A stretch of DNA of 64,000 nt from Natrinema ejinorense (GTDB lineage Archaea; Halobacteriota; Halobacteria; Halobacteriales; Natrialbaceae). The stretch is taken from positions 62,001 to 126,000 of the forward strand of contig NZ_NXNI01000001.1 in the NCBI RefSeq assembly GCF_002494345.1, read 5' to 3'. Every line of letters starts with the position of its first letter. Positions within the stretch are counted from its first letter, which is position 1. Made by a program: the position numbers and the translations under genes. The notes beneath the pieces are model-generated. The model was not told the origin of the DNA, did no database searches, and saw only the letters and a list, made by a program, of their open reading frames with translations. Positions 9,366 to 17,969 of the stretch are shown here, one piece after another.

Positions 9366-9680
9366 CGGGTCTCCCCCGTCTCGTCGGTGTCGGTGATCAT
9401 AGCGGAGGGTAGCCGCTTCGGCACCGTAAACGTACGCTTCCGTTCCGGAATCGGTTCGCGGAGTCGTCTCTTCCGAGAACGCCACCGAGCGCTCTGCTAT
9501 CGTTCAGACGGCAACGACGCGACGCTGTGCTCTCGTGGCGGCATTGAGGCCACGCCCTCCCCAGCCGATTCACTCGCTCCCGTCGGTCGCTCGCTCATCC
9601 CTCGCGCGATGTCATCGACCGTCCTCGTTCGCACTCGGCCGGCCGACAGCACGCGCCACCGCCCGCTGAGGACGGAATAG
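9366..9680. other. 315-bp non-coding gap
   Basis: It lies between the start of the coiled-coil gene and the 3' end of the sulfatase gene, both on the minus strand. No frame has haloarchaeal composition, and I see no clear TATA box, repeat or hairpin above 6 bp. Confidence 0.5.
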
Positions 9681-11165
9681 CTACGAGGCGTTCTCGAGGA
9701 CGCCCCTCACCCAGACCCGGTTTGGGTCGTCCGTCTCGTGCATCCATTCGATCAACCGCTCGCGCATTTCTCTTCGGGTGTCCGCGTATTCGGGGTGGTC
9801 GATCAGGTTTTGCAGTTCGTCGGGATCGGCCGCGAGGTCGTACAGTTCGTCGATGTCGGGACCGTTGTAGACGTATTTGTACCGCGCCGTGCGGACCATC
9901 CGCTGGCTGTAGAGCCCGAACTCGTCGCCGTGGTACTGAGCGAACGTCGAGTCCCGCCAGTCGAGGTCCGCGGGCGGCTCGCCGCCGTTCTCGAGTATGG
10001 GAACCAGACTCCGCGAATCGAAGCTGTCGGGCGCGGGAACGTCGGCGATCTCGAGGATGGTCGCCGCGAGGTCGTGGAGGTGGACCGGCGTGTCACAGGT
10101 CGCCCCGCCGTCGACAACGCCCGGCCAGCGCACCTGTAGCGGAATGCGGTAGGTATCGTCGTACATCAGCGGCCCCTTGTTGAACTGGCGGTGGCCCCCG
10201 ATGAAGTCGCCGTGGTCCGACGTGTGGATCACGACCGTCTCGTCGGCCAATCCTGCCTCCGCGAGCGTCTCGAGGATTCGCTCGATCTGGTGGTCGATCA
10301 TCGTGATAAAGCCCCGGTACTTCGCGAGCGCTTCGGCCCACAGCTCCCAGTCGAAGTCACTGACGCCGCGATAGGCGAGGTAGTTCTCGTGGACCCGCGG
10401 TTTCCCGTCGTAAGTCTCCGCGTAGCTCGCGGGCGGCTCGATTTCGCTGGGATCGTACATCGAGGCGTATGGTTCCGGGACGACGTAGGGGTGGTGAGGG
10501 CCGTAGAAATCCGTCCGGTGGAAGAAGGGGCCATCCCGGTCGCCGTCGGCGTGGGTCTCGATCGCGTCGATCGTCCGCTCGGCGAGGAAATGGGCACGGG
10601 TATCCGCGACGTCGACGGCCGTCTTCGCGGCGACGAACGTCCCCTCGTCGCTCTCCCTGGGATCGTCGCCGGTGTAGAGTTCCTCCTCGAGAGCGGCCTC
10701 ACCGACGGGAGTGCCCCGCTCCGTGCGGTACTCGCGGAACGCCTCGTCGATGTCGTCGTGGTGTTTGTCGCTCCCGCCGAGATACGAGAACCCGAAGTCG
10801 GCGGGTGTCCGATCGCGACCGGCGTGCCATTTGCCCGTGTAGGTCAGGTCGTAGCCCGCCGCGACGAGTTCCTCCGAGAACGTCGGCAGACCGTCGGGTA
10901 CGTTCGCCCGGATCGCGTCGGGCTCGTGGCAGTTGTTCAGCATCCCGTGGCCGTGGGGGAACTGCCCGGTCAGCAGCGACGCACGAGCGCTCGAGCAGAT
11001 GCTGATCGGCGTGAACGCCCGCTCGAAGCGGATCCCCTCGCTCGAGAGTCGATCCATCGTCGGGGTCTCGACGGGCGGCCCGTCGGGTGTGCTGGAGTCG
11101 TATCGTTCCTGATCGGTGAGCACGAACAGGACGTTCGGGCGGGTGTCGGCGTCAGCGTCGGCCAT
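9681..11165 (-). CDS. Sulfatase-family hydrolase
   Basis: A 494-residue alkaline-phosphatase-superfamily sulfatase. The N-terminal metal site is NVLFVLTDQE (D18). The modification motif is C57-S-S-A-R61 followed by ASLLTGQFPHGHGM, and the second metal site is TSDHGDF. Here Ser replaces the usual Pro/Ala at the third position of C-x-(P/A)-x-R. The C-terminal part (YKYVYNGPDIDELYDLAADPDE) is typical of arylsulfatase/choline-sulfatase-like enzymes. No signal peptide, so probably cytosolic. A TATA-like CATTAACTA lies about 26 bp before the ATG. Substrate unknown; phosphodiesterase or phosphonate hydrolase activity is possible. Confidence 0.88.
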   Translation of the reverse strand: MADADADTRPNVLFVLTDQERYDSSTPDGPPVETPTMDRLSSEGIRFERAFTPISICSSARASLLTGQFPHGHGMLNNCHEPDAIRANVPDGLPTFSEELVAAGYDLTYTGKWHAGRDRTPADFGFSYLGGSDKHHDDIDEAFREYRTERGTPVGEAALEEELYTGDDPRESDEGTFVAAKTAVDVADTRAHFLAERTIDAIETHADGDRDGPFFHRTDFYGPHHPYVVPEPYASMYDPSEIEPPASYAETYDGKPRVHENYLAYRGVSDFDWELWAEALAKYRGFITMIDHQIERILETLAEAGLADETVVIHTSDHGDFIGGHRQFNKGPLMYDDTYRIPLQVRWPGVVDGGATCDTPVHLHDLAATILEIADVPAPDSFDSRSLVPILENGGEPPADLDWRDSTFAQYHGDEFGLYSQRMVRTARYKYVYNGPDIDELYDLAADPDELQNLIDHPEYADTRREMRERLIEWMHETDDPNRVWVRGVLENAS

Positions 11166-11291
11166 CGGACGTGGTACATCACCGCCGTAGTTAATGATGG
11201 GACCTGCACTCGGCCCGACGTACGAGTAGGCGAATAAGCCATCACTGTATGAACCCCATCGTTCATTAGAAGGCCGTTCGACGGGCTATTC

Positions 11292-11501
11292 GTGTTGAGC
11301 GCGTACTGTGGAGAGTGTGAGTGGCAGTACCGGGCCGAAGGGGACGCAACTGGCGACTGCAGCCGTGCGATGATCGACCACTTCGTCGAGACCGGTCACT
11401 CGCCGATCGAGCGACGCGATGCGGCCGCGGAACTCGTCATCGACGACCGGTTCGACCCGGTCGACGCGGCCGAGAGTGGTCGCGACCTCTCGAAAAAGTA
11501 A
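11292..11501 (+). CDS. Small zinc-finger-like protein
   Basis: A 69-residue protein starting at GTG (11292) or the next codon TTG (11295). The N-terminal part has C-x-x-C (YCGECEWQY), a third Cys in GDCSRA, and two His (DHFVETGH), a likely C2-C-H or C2-H2 metal site. The rest is acidic. Composition is haloarchaeal and the frame is short but clean. It lies between the sulfatase and the convergent DoxX gene. Probably a small regulatory or nucleic-acid-binding protein, but the function is not known to me. Confidence 0.65.
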   Translation: MLSAYCGECEWQYRAEGDATGDCSRAMIDHFVETGHSPIERRDAAAELVIDDRFDPVDAAESGRDLSKK

Positions 11502-11515
11502 GGGTCCAAACGGCC

Positions 11516-12049
11516 TCAGCCAAGGAGGTAGCGCAGCCACGGCCGCCGTTGCACGAACTCCAGTTGCTCGAGGGTGGCGTCGACGCCGAGGATGCGGCCC
11601 GCGGCGAAGACGCCGATGATCGCGAACATGAGGAGTCCGAGCAGGTCCCCGTTGACGTAGCCGTGTGCCCAGTCGGCGTTGCCCAGGTAGAACAACGTCA
11701 TGAGCACGCCGCCGAAGAAGGCGGCCAGTCGCACGAGCGCCCCGAGGATGAGCCCCAGTCCGATGAGGAACTCACCGAGGGGAATCATGACGTTGGTGAA
11801 CTCGAGCAGCCAGGGCGTCCCGGCCACGAGTTCGAAGAGGCCGGCGATGGGCGAGGAGGCGTTCTGCAGGTAGCCCCCCGCGTTGAACGGCTCCCCCGCG
11901 ACGAACGCGAACTTGGACCATCCCGAGTGGAGGAACCAGTAGCCGACGAGCAGCCGCACCGCCACCAGCAGGTAGCCGGCGACCGAATCGGCGTACTCGA
12001 ACTCTTCCCGCCTGCCGAGCCACTGAACGGTGGCTTCCGTTGTAGACAT
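11516..12049 (-). CDS. DoxX-family membrane protein
   Basis: A 177-residue protein with four predicted membrane helices (about residues 22-42, 65-80, 86-112 and 128-150). The first carries RLLVGYWFLHSGWSKF, the characteristic DoxX start. DoxX proteins are quinol-oxidase-associated or thiosulfate/sulfur-metabolism membrane subunits, but most haloarchaeal members have no proven role. It is monocistronic and its 3' end lies 14 bp from that of the small zinc protein gene. Function beyond the family is uncertain. Confidence 0.85.
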   Translation of the reverse strand: MSTTEATVQWLGRREEFEYADSVAGYLLVAVRLLVGYWFLHSGWSKFAFVAGEPFNAGGYLQNASSPIAGLFELVAGTPWLLEFTNVMIPLGEFLIGLGLILGALVRLAAFFGGVLMTLFYLGNADWAHGYVNGDLLGLLMFAIIGVFAAGRILGVDATLEQLEFVQRRPWLRYLLG

Positions 12050-12180
12050 TGGTCGTCACCTCACGACTGAGGATTGGCACTCTCGGGCGTTAATACCCCC
12101 TTTCGTTCCTGTCTGCCGGGAACCGGGTCCGATTACGCCACGCGATAGAGGGTGTTTAAACGGACGGGCGAACGCGTTCG

Positions 12181-13479
12181 CTACGCGAGATCGTCGAACG
12201 TCGGCCGCTCGAGATCGCCGGGGAACTCGTCGACCGGAACCTGCGTCTGGTCGCCCGACGCCATGTCCTTGATCGTGACTTCGTCGTTCGCGAGGTCCTG
12301 TTCGCCGACGATGACCACGGTCTCGGCGTTGATCGAGTCGGCGTAATCGAGCTGTGCGCCGAAGGAACGACCCGCGATGTCGGTCTCGACGACGTGACCC
12401 TGCTCGCGCAGCTCCCCGACGATCCGGGCCGCTTCCGACCGCGTGTCGCCGATCTGCAGGACGTAGTAGTCCGTCGTTACTTCTTCCTCGGGCCAGACGC
12501 CCGCTCGCTGCAACAACAGCGACAGGGTCGCGTGGCCCGGCGCGACGCCGACTGCGGGCGTCGGCTGGCCACCGAAACTCTCGATGAGGTCGTCGTAGCG
12601 GCCGCCGCCGAAGATCGATCGCGAGACCTCACCCGCCGAATCGAAACACTCGAAGACCACGCCCGTGTAGTAGTCCAGCCCACGGGCCGTCTCCAGCGAG
12701 ACGGTACAGTACTCGCGAGCGCCGAAGTCCTCGGCGGCGGCGAGCACGTTTTGAAGGTTGTCGACGGCAGCGGTGACGCGCTCGGTGTCGGCGAACGCCT
12801 CTACCTCGTCGAGATCGCCGCCCGCGATGAGGTCGTCGAACTCGGCGGCCTGCTCGGCCGACAGGCCGGCGTCGATCAGTAAATCGTGATACTCGACCTG
12901 CGAGAGCTTGTCGGATTTGTCGACCGCGCGAATCGCCGCCTCGGTGTCGACGTCGGTGTCGTAGCTCTCCAGGACCCCCCCGAGGATGTCCCGGTGGGAG
13001 ACCCGGAACTCGAAGTGCTCGCCGGTGAGGCCGAGGCCGGTCATCGCGTCGGCCGCCCACGCGAGGATCTCGGCGTCGGCTTCGGGTGCCGACGAGCCGA
13101 AGATGTCGACGTTGGTCTGGTAGAATTCCCGATACCGGCCCTGCTGGACCTGCTCGTAGCGCCAGAACGGTCGCGTCGAGACCCACTTGATCGGCTTCGA
13201 GAGCTCCTGTTGTTTCGCGACGACCATCCGGGCGACCGTCGGCGTCAGTTCGGGGGTCAACGTCACGTGGCGACCGCTCTGGTCCTCGAACGAGTAGAGC
13301 TCGTCGACGATGTCGTCGCCGCTCTTGTCGGTCCACATCTCGGCACGTTCCAGCGCTGGCGTCCCGATCTCGCGGAACCCGTACTCGCGGGCGGTGTCCT
13401 CCAGAACGTCGATGGTCGCTCGCCTGGCGGCCATCTCGCCGGGATAAAAGTCACGAAAGCCCTTGATCCGGTCGTACAT
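12181..13479 (-). CDS. hisS: Histidyl-tRNA synthetase
   Basis: A 432-residue class II synthetase that charges tRNA-His. Motif 2 context FWRYEQVQQGRYREFYQTNVDIFG, the HisA motif RGLDYYTGVVFE, the motif 3 region GGGRYDDLI followed by AVGVAPGHATL, and the C-terminal anticodon-binding domain (TDYYVLQIGDTRSEAARIVGELREQ) are all present and in order. Length fits the family. The mRNA is probably leaderless: a GGATAAAAGG TATA box (minus strand, about 13503-13512) lies about 28 bp before the ATG. Confidence 0.97.
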   Translation of the reverse strand: MYDRIKGFRDFYPGEMAARRATIDVLEDTAREYGFREIGTPALERAEMWTDKSGDDIVDELYSFEDQSGRHVTLTPELTPTVARMVVAKQQELSKPIKWVSTRPFWRYEQVQQGRYREFYQTNVDIFGSSAPEADAEILAWAADAMTGLGLTGEHFEFRVSHRDILGGVLESYDTDVDTEAAIRAVDKSDKLSQVEYHDLLIDAGLSAEQAAEFDDLIAGGDLDEVEAFADTERVTAAVDNLQNVLAAAEDFGAREYCTVSLETARGLDYYTGVVFECFDSAGEVSRSIFGGGRYDDLIESFGGQPTPAVGVAPGHATLSLLLQRAGVWPEEEVTTDYYVLQIGDTRSEAARIVGELREQGHVVETDIAGRSFGAQLDYADSINAETVVIVGEQDLANDEVTIKDMASGDQTQVPVDEFPGDLERPTFDDLA

Positions 13480-13559
13480 GGGAACCCGTTCGGCGACGGC
13501 GGCCTTTTATCCTTCCGTTCGGCGGCGGTCGGCGATCGCCTGCCTCGAGCAGCGATCGG

Positions 13560-14150
13560 TCAACGGACGTTCGTGACGTACGTCTGATCGTGGTCGGGAA
13601 AACACTCCTCGATCGCCGCCGGTCCCGCTTCCTCGGCGAGGAGCGTCCGGAGCTCTGCCTCGTAATCCGCTCTGTCGATGTCCTCGCTTGGGCCAACTGT
13701 CACGTCCAGTCGCGCGTCGACGAGCCGGTCGACGGCCGACCGGCCAAAGCCCGATAGCGGCGCGATGTAGTCGACGCCGTGGCGATCCTCGAGGCTCTGG
13801 GCCTGTGCTCGCGACACCGTCGGGACGCGGTCGTCGCGCCGCGTCCCGTCCCCGATGGCGTCGAACTCGCGGTCCGCGAGTCGTTCGAGGGCGTGCTGGT
13901 GGACCAGCTGGATGCCGTTTCGCGGAAAGCCGTCGTCCCGAATCCGCCCGACTGCCTCGCCGGCGACGTCGGGATCGCACTCGAGGCGTTCGAAATCGAA
14001 GCCGGCGGCGCGGGCCGTTTCGCGGGCGTGTTTCCAGTCGTCGCTGATCCCGAAATGGGCCGTCAGCAACGTGACATCGTAGAACTCCTCGAGCAAGAGC
14101 GCGGCGAGCGTCGAGTCTTTGCCGCCGCTGTAGAGCAGTCCGAGCTCCAT
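13560..14150 (-). CDS. PP-loop ATPase (asparagine synthase / alpha-hydrolase-like)
   Basis: A 196-residue N-type ATP pyrophosphatase with the PP-loop YSGGKDST at residues 7-14. Such enzymes adenylate a substrate for amidation or thiolation; the closest pattern I recognise is the small archaeal diphthamide-synthase-like or DUF7411 group. It is the last gene of an operon with rps19e and the PDCD5-like gene. Its ATG overlaps the stop of the preceding gene by one base (TAATG), so translation is coupled. A role in translation or tRNA/protein modification is inferred from that context only. Confidence 0.75.
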   Translation of the reverse strand: MELGLLYSGGKDSTLAALLLEEFYDVTLLTAHFGISDDWKHARETARAAGFDFERLECDPDVAGEAVGRIRDDGFPRNGIQLVHQHALERLADREFDAIGDGTRRDDRVPTVSRAQAQSLEDRHGVDYIAPLSGFGRSAVDRLVDARLDVTVGPSEDIDRADYEAELRTLLAEEAGPAAIEECFPDHDQTYVTNVR

Positions 14151-14500
14151 TACCGGCGCTGGATGTCGAAGCTCTGCGAGTCCGGCTTGAGCTCCTTGAG
14201 GAGCTGTTTCATCTTCTCGTCGTCGATTTTGCCCTGAATGCGGCCGCTGCGGGCGAGGCTGATGACCTGCCGTTCGACCTGCTCGCCGAACTGGGGCTTG
14301 CTCATCTTGACGGTGTTGAGTCGTTTGCGAGCCTCGTCGGTCAGATGCTGTCGCAGGACCGCCTTCTTCTGGGCCTCGGCCTGCTGTTGGGCCGCCTCCT
14401 GCCCGGCCTCGCCCTGCTGGGACTCGGCGCGGTCCTGTAGCTGCTCCATTTTCTTCTGTCGGAGTTCCTCGAGTTTCTCCTCGTCCGGTGAACCACTCAT
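14150..14500 (-). CDS. PDCD5-family DNA-binding protein
   Basis: A 116-residue protein of the archaeal/eukaryotic PDCD5 (TFAR19, DUF122) family. The N-terminal half is a long Q/E/A helix ([19 protein letters not shown]); the C-terminal half holds the conserved three-helix core ([34 protein letters not shown]...[14 protein letters not shown]). The ATG at 14500 is chosen because family members start directly with MSGxPDEEKLE. It follows rps19e, the usual archaeal linkage. Proposed role is nucleic-acid or ribosome-associated binding. Confidence 0.92.
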   Translation of the reverse strand: MSGSPDEEKLEELRQKKMEQLQDRAESQQGEAGQEAAQQQAEAQKKAVLRQHLTDEARKRLNTVKMSKPQFGEQVERQVISLARSGRIQGKIDDEKMKQLLKELKPDSQSFDIQRR

Positions 14501-14597
14501 AGTTATACCGTACTTGTCCGGCACGCCGGAAAATGATTACGGACGACGGGAGCGATGGCTCTGGGCGGTGAAACCGACACGAAAACGGACGCTCCGA

Positions 14598-15053
14598 TTA
14601 CGCGTATCGCTCGAGTTCCGGCCGGTCGAGTTCTTCGAGGACGGTGCCGGCGGTGTCGTCGAGCAGGCTCCGGCCCTCGGCAGTGATTCGGCGACCTTCG
14701 CCCTCGGCGGTCTCGACGAGGTCCTCCTCCTCGAGTTGCTGGAGGATGGTCCGGATCAGGTTCTTCGAGCCGTCGGCGCGTTTGTCGGGCGCGACCTGGT
14801 AGCGGTTGGAGCCGCCTTTCGCGCCGCCGTACTCCGTCGAGAGTCGCTCGACGCCGACCGGACCGCGGTCGGCGACCTTGCGCAGGAGACTCGCGGCGCG
14901 GGTGGCCCAGAAGTCCTCCTGTTCGGGCGGGAGTTCCTTGTCGACGCCACTCTTGGCGAACGCTCCCCACTCCGGTTCCTCGAGTCGATCCGCGAGATCG
15001 TCGGCGAGCGCCTCGATGAGGTCGTCCGCCGGAACGTCGTACATCGTAGCCAT
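14598..15053 (-). CDS. rps19e: Ribosomal protein S19e
   Basis: A 151-residue small-subunit ribosomal protein. It has the N-terminal MATMYDVPADDLIEALADDLAD, the conserved EPEWGAFAKSGVDKELPPEQEDFWATRAASLLRKV and the GSNRYQVAPDKRADGSKNLIRTILQQLEE core. The start at 15053 is fixed by homology and by a TATA (CTTAAAT, minus strand, about 15079-15085) about 29 bp upstream, giving a leaderless mRNA. It is the first gene of a three-gene operon with PDCD5 and a PP-loop ATPase. Confidence 0.96.
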   Translation of the reverse strand: MATMYDVPADDLIEALADDLADRLEEPEWGAFAKSGVDKELPPEQEDFWATRAASLLRKVADRGPVGVERLSTEYGGAKGGSNRYQVAPDKRADGSKNLIRTILQQLEEEDLVETAEGEGRRITAEGRSLLDDTAGTVLEELDRPELERYA

Positions 15054-15150
15054 TGGCGTGTGATTCCCGTCGGCGGCATTTAAGACCATCGTATCTGTGC
15101 AGCCGCCTGCGGCCCGGACCGTTTTTCGCCCTCGAGTCGAAACGGGGGGT

Positions 15151-16071
15151 ATGGACGAACGAGCCGCCCTGCGACTCCTGTCGGACGAACTCGAGGGGGC
15201 CGGCGACGACGCGGCCGTCGTCGATGGACTGGTCGTCACGACGGACATGCTCCACGACCGGACCGATTTTCCGGACGGAACGACCCGCTATACGGCCGGC
15301 TGGCGCGCCGTCGGTGCGTCGCTGTCGGACGTCGCGGCGATGGGTGCCGAGGCCACGGCGGCGGTCGCCGCCTACGCCGCTCCGACGTTCGATCGCGACG
15401 AACTGCTCGCGTTCGTTCGCGGTGCGAGCGACGTCTGCGAGCTGGTCGATACCGAGTACGTCGGCGGCGATCTCGACGGCCACGACGAGTTCACCGTGGC
15501 GACGACCGCGATCGGTCGGACCGACGACCCCGTCCCGCGAAGCGGTGCCCGTCCCGGCGACGTCGTCTGCGTTACCGGGACCCTCGGGCGGAGCGCGGCG
15601 GCACTCGAGTACTTCGACCGGGCGGCCCGCAGGACCGGTGACGGCGACGACGGGGGGACCGAGCGGCTGCTCGAGCGCGCGAACGACCTCTTTCAGTTCG
15701 GTCCCCGGATCGCCGCCGGTCGAACGCTTGCCCCCCACGCGACCGCGATGATGGACTCGAGCGACGGACTCACCCGCTCGATCCATCAGCTCGCCGAAGC
15801 CAGCGACTGCGGGGTCGCGATCGATTCCCACCGAATTCCGATCGACGACGCCGTCCGGGAGGTCGCCGACGGCGAGGACGAGGCGTTCGAACTCGCGACG
15901 ACCTTCGGCGAGGACTTCGAACTCGTCGCGGCGCTTCCCGAGGACGCGCTCTCGGCCGTCCGCGAGGGGACTGACGTCTCCCTATCGGTGATCGGATCGG
16001 TCCGAACGGCGACGGATGGCGTAACGATGGACGGCGACGCGCTCGTGGACCGGGGATATACGCACGGATAG
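15151..16071 (+). CDS. thiL: Thiamine-monophosphate kinase
   Basis: A 306-residue kinase of the PurM/ThiL fold that converts thiamine monophosphate to thiamine pyrophosphate. Nucleotide and metal motifs are present: GDDAAVVDG near the N-terminus, TTDMLHDRTDF, VGASLSDVAAMGA, and MMDSSDGL in the C-terminal domain. The ATG at 15151 is chosen because a TATA-like GTTTTTC (about 15120-15126) lies about 27 bp before it. It is divergent from the rps19e operon and its 3' end is 17 bp from the converging protease gene. Confidence 0.93.
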   Translation: MDERAALRLLSDELEGAGDDAAVVDGLVVTTDMLHDRTDFPDGTTRYTAGWRAVGASLSDVAAMGAEATAAVAAYAAPTFDRDELLAFVRGASDVCELVDTEYVGGDLDGHDEFTVATTAIGRTDDPVPRSGARPGDVVCVTGTLGRSAAALEYFDRAARRTGDGDDGGTERLLERANDLFQFGPRIAAGRTLAPHATAMMDSSDGLTRSIHQLAEASDCGVAIDSHRIPIDDAVREVADGEDEAFELATTFGEDFELVAALPEDALSAVREGTDVSLSVIGSVRTATDGVTMDGDALVDRGYTHG

Positions 16072-16088
16072 ACCTCCGCTGACCGATG

Positions 16089-17249
16089 TCAGCCGACGAT
16101 CATCACGGGAATCGGCATGAAACAGAGCAAGCCGAGGCCGAAGGTGACGATCCCGAGAACGAACCGGCCCGGATCCAGCCGTTCGTCCCGGATGGGCGTC
16201 GCCGGTCCCATCGACGCGAACAGCATCGTCAGCAGTCCCCAGAGGATCCAGACGAAGACGGTGTTCAGGCTGTACTCCTGAAAGTAATAGAGGTAGCCAG
16301 CGAGCGCGAGTAGCGCGCCCGGGACGAGCGCGGCGATCGTCTCCTGGTACTCGCCGACCATCGCCCGGAGGATGTGTCCGCCGTCGAGTTGGCCGACCGG
16401 AATCAGGTTGAGGAACGTGACGAACATCCCGACCCACGCGCCGATAACGACCGGATTCACACCCCGCGTCGGATCGTTCCGGTACAGCGGCTGATCGAAG
16501 CCGGCCGCGAGCAACTCGAGCAGCGGCGGATAGCCGAGTTCGATTCGGATCGCGTCGGGGTTCTGGAGTAACGCGGGGTCGACGGTCACGGGTGGCAGGT
16601 GGAGCCCGATCACGGTCACGCTAATCGTCGCGACCAGTCCCGCGAGCGGGCCGGCGACGCCGATATCGAACAGCGCCTTGCGGTCGGGCATCCGGCCTTT
16701 CATTTTGATGACCGCACCCATCGTCCCGATCAGCGTCGGGACCGGAATGAAGTACGGCAACGAGGCGTCGACCTGGTGGTATCGACTCATGACGTAGTGG
16801 CCCATCTCGTGGACGCCGAGGACGCCGAGAATGGCCGCCGTAAACGGCCAGGCGTGGACGATCGCGGTCGGATCGGCGAACGGATCGATCTGATACCAGA
16901 ACGCCCCGGCGAACAGCGTCGAAACGACGGTCGCGATCAGTAGTACGAGATTCGTCCACGGAATCCCGTCGATGCCGACGGTCGCCGGCTCCGCGACGAG
17001 CACGTACTCGCCGTGGCGCGCCTCGAGTTCGGCCTCGTAGCCGTGCTCGTGGAACGCGGGCCAGAGTTCTCGCATCACCCGTTCGGGGTGCATCAGTGGG
17101 TCGCCGTAGTAGACCAGCTGCTCCGCTTCTTGCCGGATCTCGTAGACTGCAAACACCGACTCGATGCGATCGATCGGCGGCCCGTCCTCGGGCGAGCGCC
17201 CACCGTATCCCGCCGTGTCGAATCCGGACCGGTCGACGTCCTCCATCAT
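16089..17249 (-). CDS. Site-2-protease-family (M50) membrane metalloprotease
   Basis: A 386-residue intramembrane protease. A soluble N-terminal region of about 95 residues is followed by six to seven hydrophobic segments. The zinc motif HEMGH is at residues 147-151, and the second metal motif NLIPVGQLDGGH lies about 150 residues later; both are complete. Members cleave membrane-anchored regulators within the bilayer; the target is unknown. The gene starts with two ATGs in tandem and has a TATA (TTTTATACC, minus strand, about 17269-17277) about 24 bp upstream. Confidence 0.93.
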   Translation of the reverse strand: MMEDVDRSGFDTAGYGGRSPEDGPPIDRIESVFAVYEIRQEAEQLVYYGDPLMHPERVMRELWPAFHEHGYEAELEARHGEYVLVAEPATVGIDGIPWTNLVLLIATVVSTLFAGAFWYQIDPFADPTAIVHAWPFTAAILGVLGVHEMGHYVMSRYHQVDASLPYFIPVPTLIGTMGAVIKMKGRMPDRKALFDIGVAGPLAGLVATISVTVIGLHLPPVTVDPALLQNPDAIRIELGYPPLLELLAAGFDQPLYRNDPTRGVNPVVIGAWVGMFVTFLNLIPVGQLDGGHILRAMVGEYQETIAALVPGALLALAGYLYYFQEYSLNTVFVWILWGLLTMLFASMGPATPIRDERLDPGRFVLGIVTFGLGLLCFMPIPVMIVG

Positions 17250-17473
17250 CGGTGGTTCATCATCCCACGGTATAAAACGACTGTCGTCGGCAGCGCCGGC
17301 CGTTTCTCGGGCGGCGCTGCTGCGTTGGCTCCGCTATCTTGGGCTCTATATAAAATCGAACGTCAGCGTGGGAACGCAACGTCCCAGGGGGATCGTCCCG
17401 GATCGCATCGGGCCTGCACCGGCACGGACTGCGGGGGACGGTCAGAGCGGCTCGATCTCGTCGGTGGTAACCG

Positions 17474-17713
17474 TTATGCGGGGGCGACACGCCACGTGGT
17501 CGCGCTCGTGTACGACCATTTCTCGATCTCGAGGTCGCTGACCGAGTCCGAGAGCTTGACCATCAGCGCGCCGATCTCTTTTGGCGTCATTCCCACGTCG
17601 TCCGCGATGAACTTCCCTTTGAAGTACATCTCGCCGTCTTCGGCACGCTCGCGAAGGTAACTTTTCAGGCGGCGTTCCTTGCTTTCCGTGGAGGGTTGGG
17701 CTGTCGTGCTCAT
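17474..17713 (-). CDS. Small conserved haloarchaeal protein (DUF7123-like)
   Basis: A 79-residue soluble protein. After a short polar N-terminus, residues about 15-75 (LKSYLRERAEDGEMYFKGKFIADDVGMTPKEIGALMVKLSDS) have a winged-helix-like pattern. I recognise it as a widespread haloarchaeal family of unknown function (DUF7123). A TATA (CTTTATAAC, minus strand, about 17741-17750) is about 33 bp upstream, and a small palindrome CCCC-TTGGT-GGGG (17723-17735) sits at the expected transcription start, a candidate operator. Confidence 0.8.
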   Translation of the reverse strand: MSTTAQPSTESKERRLKSYLRERAEDGEMYFKGKFIADDVGMTPKEIGALMVKLSDSVSDLEIEKWSYTSATTWRVAPA

Positions 17714-17856
17714 CGACGACTACCCCTTGGTGGGGATATCTGTTATAAAGACGGGATGATTAGCGGCATTTCGATTGTGTTCAGCTATCTGGGGGGTAAT
17801 AGACCTTTTATCCTCGTTTACCTGACTATTAACAACGGCCGCAGATCGTTCGAGAC

Positions 17857-17866
17857 GTTTTAAAAC
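17857..17866. promoter_or_regulatory. Palindromic TATA-like box in an AT-rich gap
   Basis: GTTTTAAAAC is a perfect palindrome resembling a strong TATA box. On the plus strand it lies 34 bp before an ATG (17900) that opens a 40-codon frame ending at 18022, which overlaps the 3' end of moaE. The composition of that frame is not typical, so the transcript, if real, may be a small RNA. On the minus strand, AGGATAAAAGG (about 17808-17818) could be a second promoter for the gene starting at 17713. Confidence 0.35.
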
Positions 17867-17969
17867 CATCTGTAACTCATTATCGCCCCTCTCTCTATCA
17901 TGGTCGATAGAATCTCGTTTTCGACAACTGTTCTTCTTGTTTCAGCCCTCGACCGGGTGGATGTAACAG

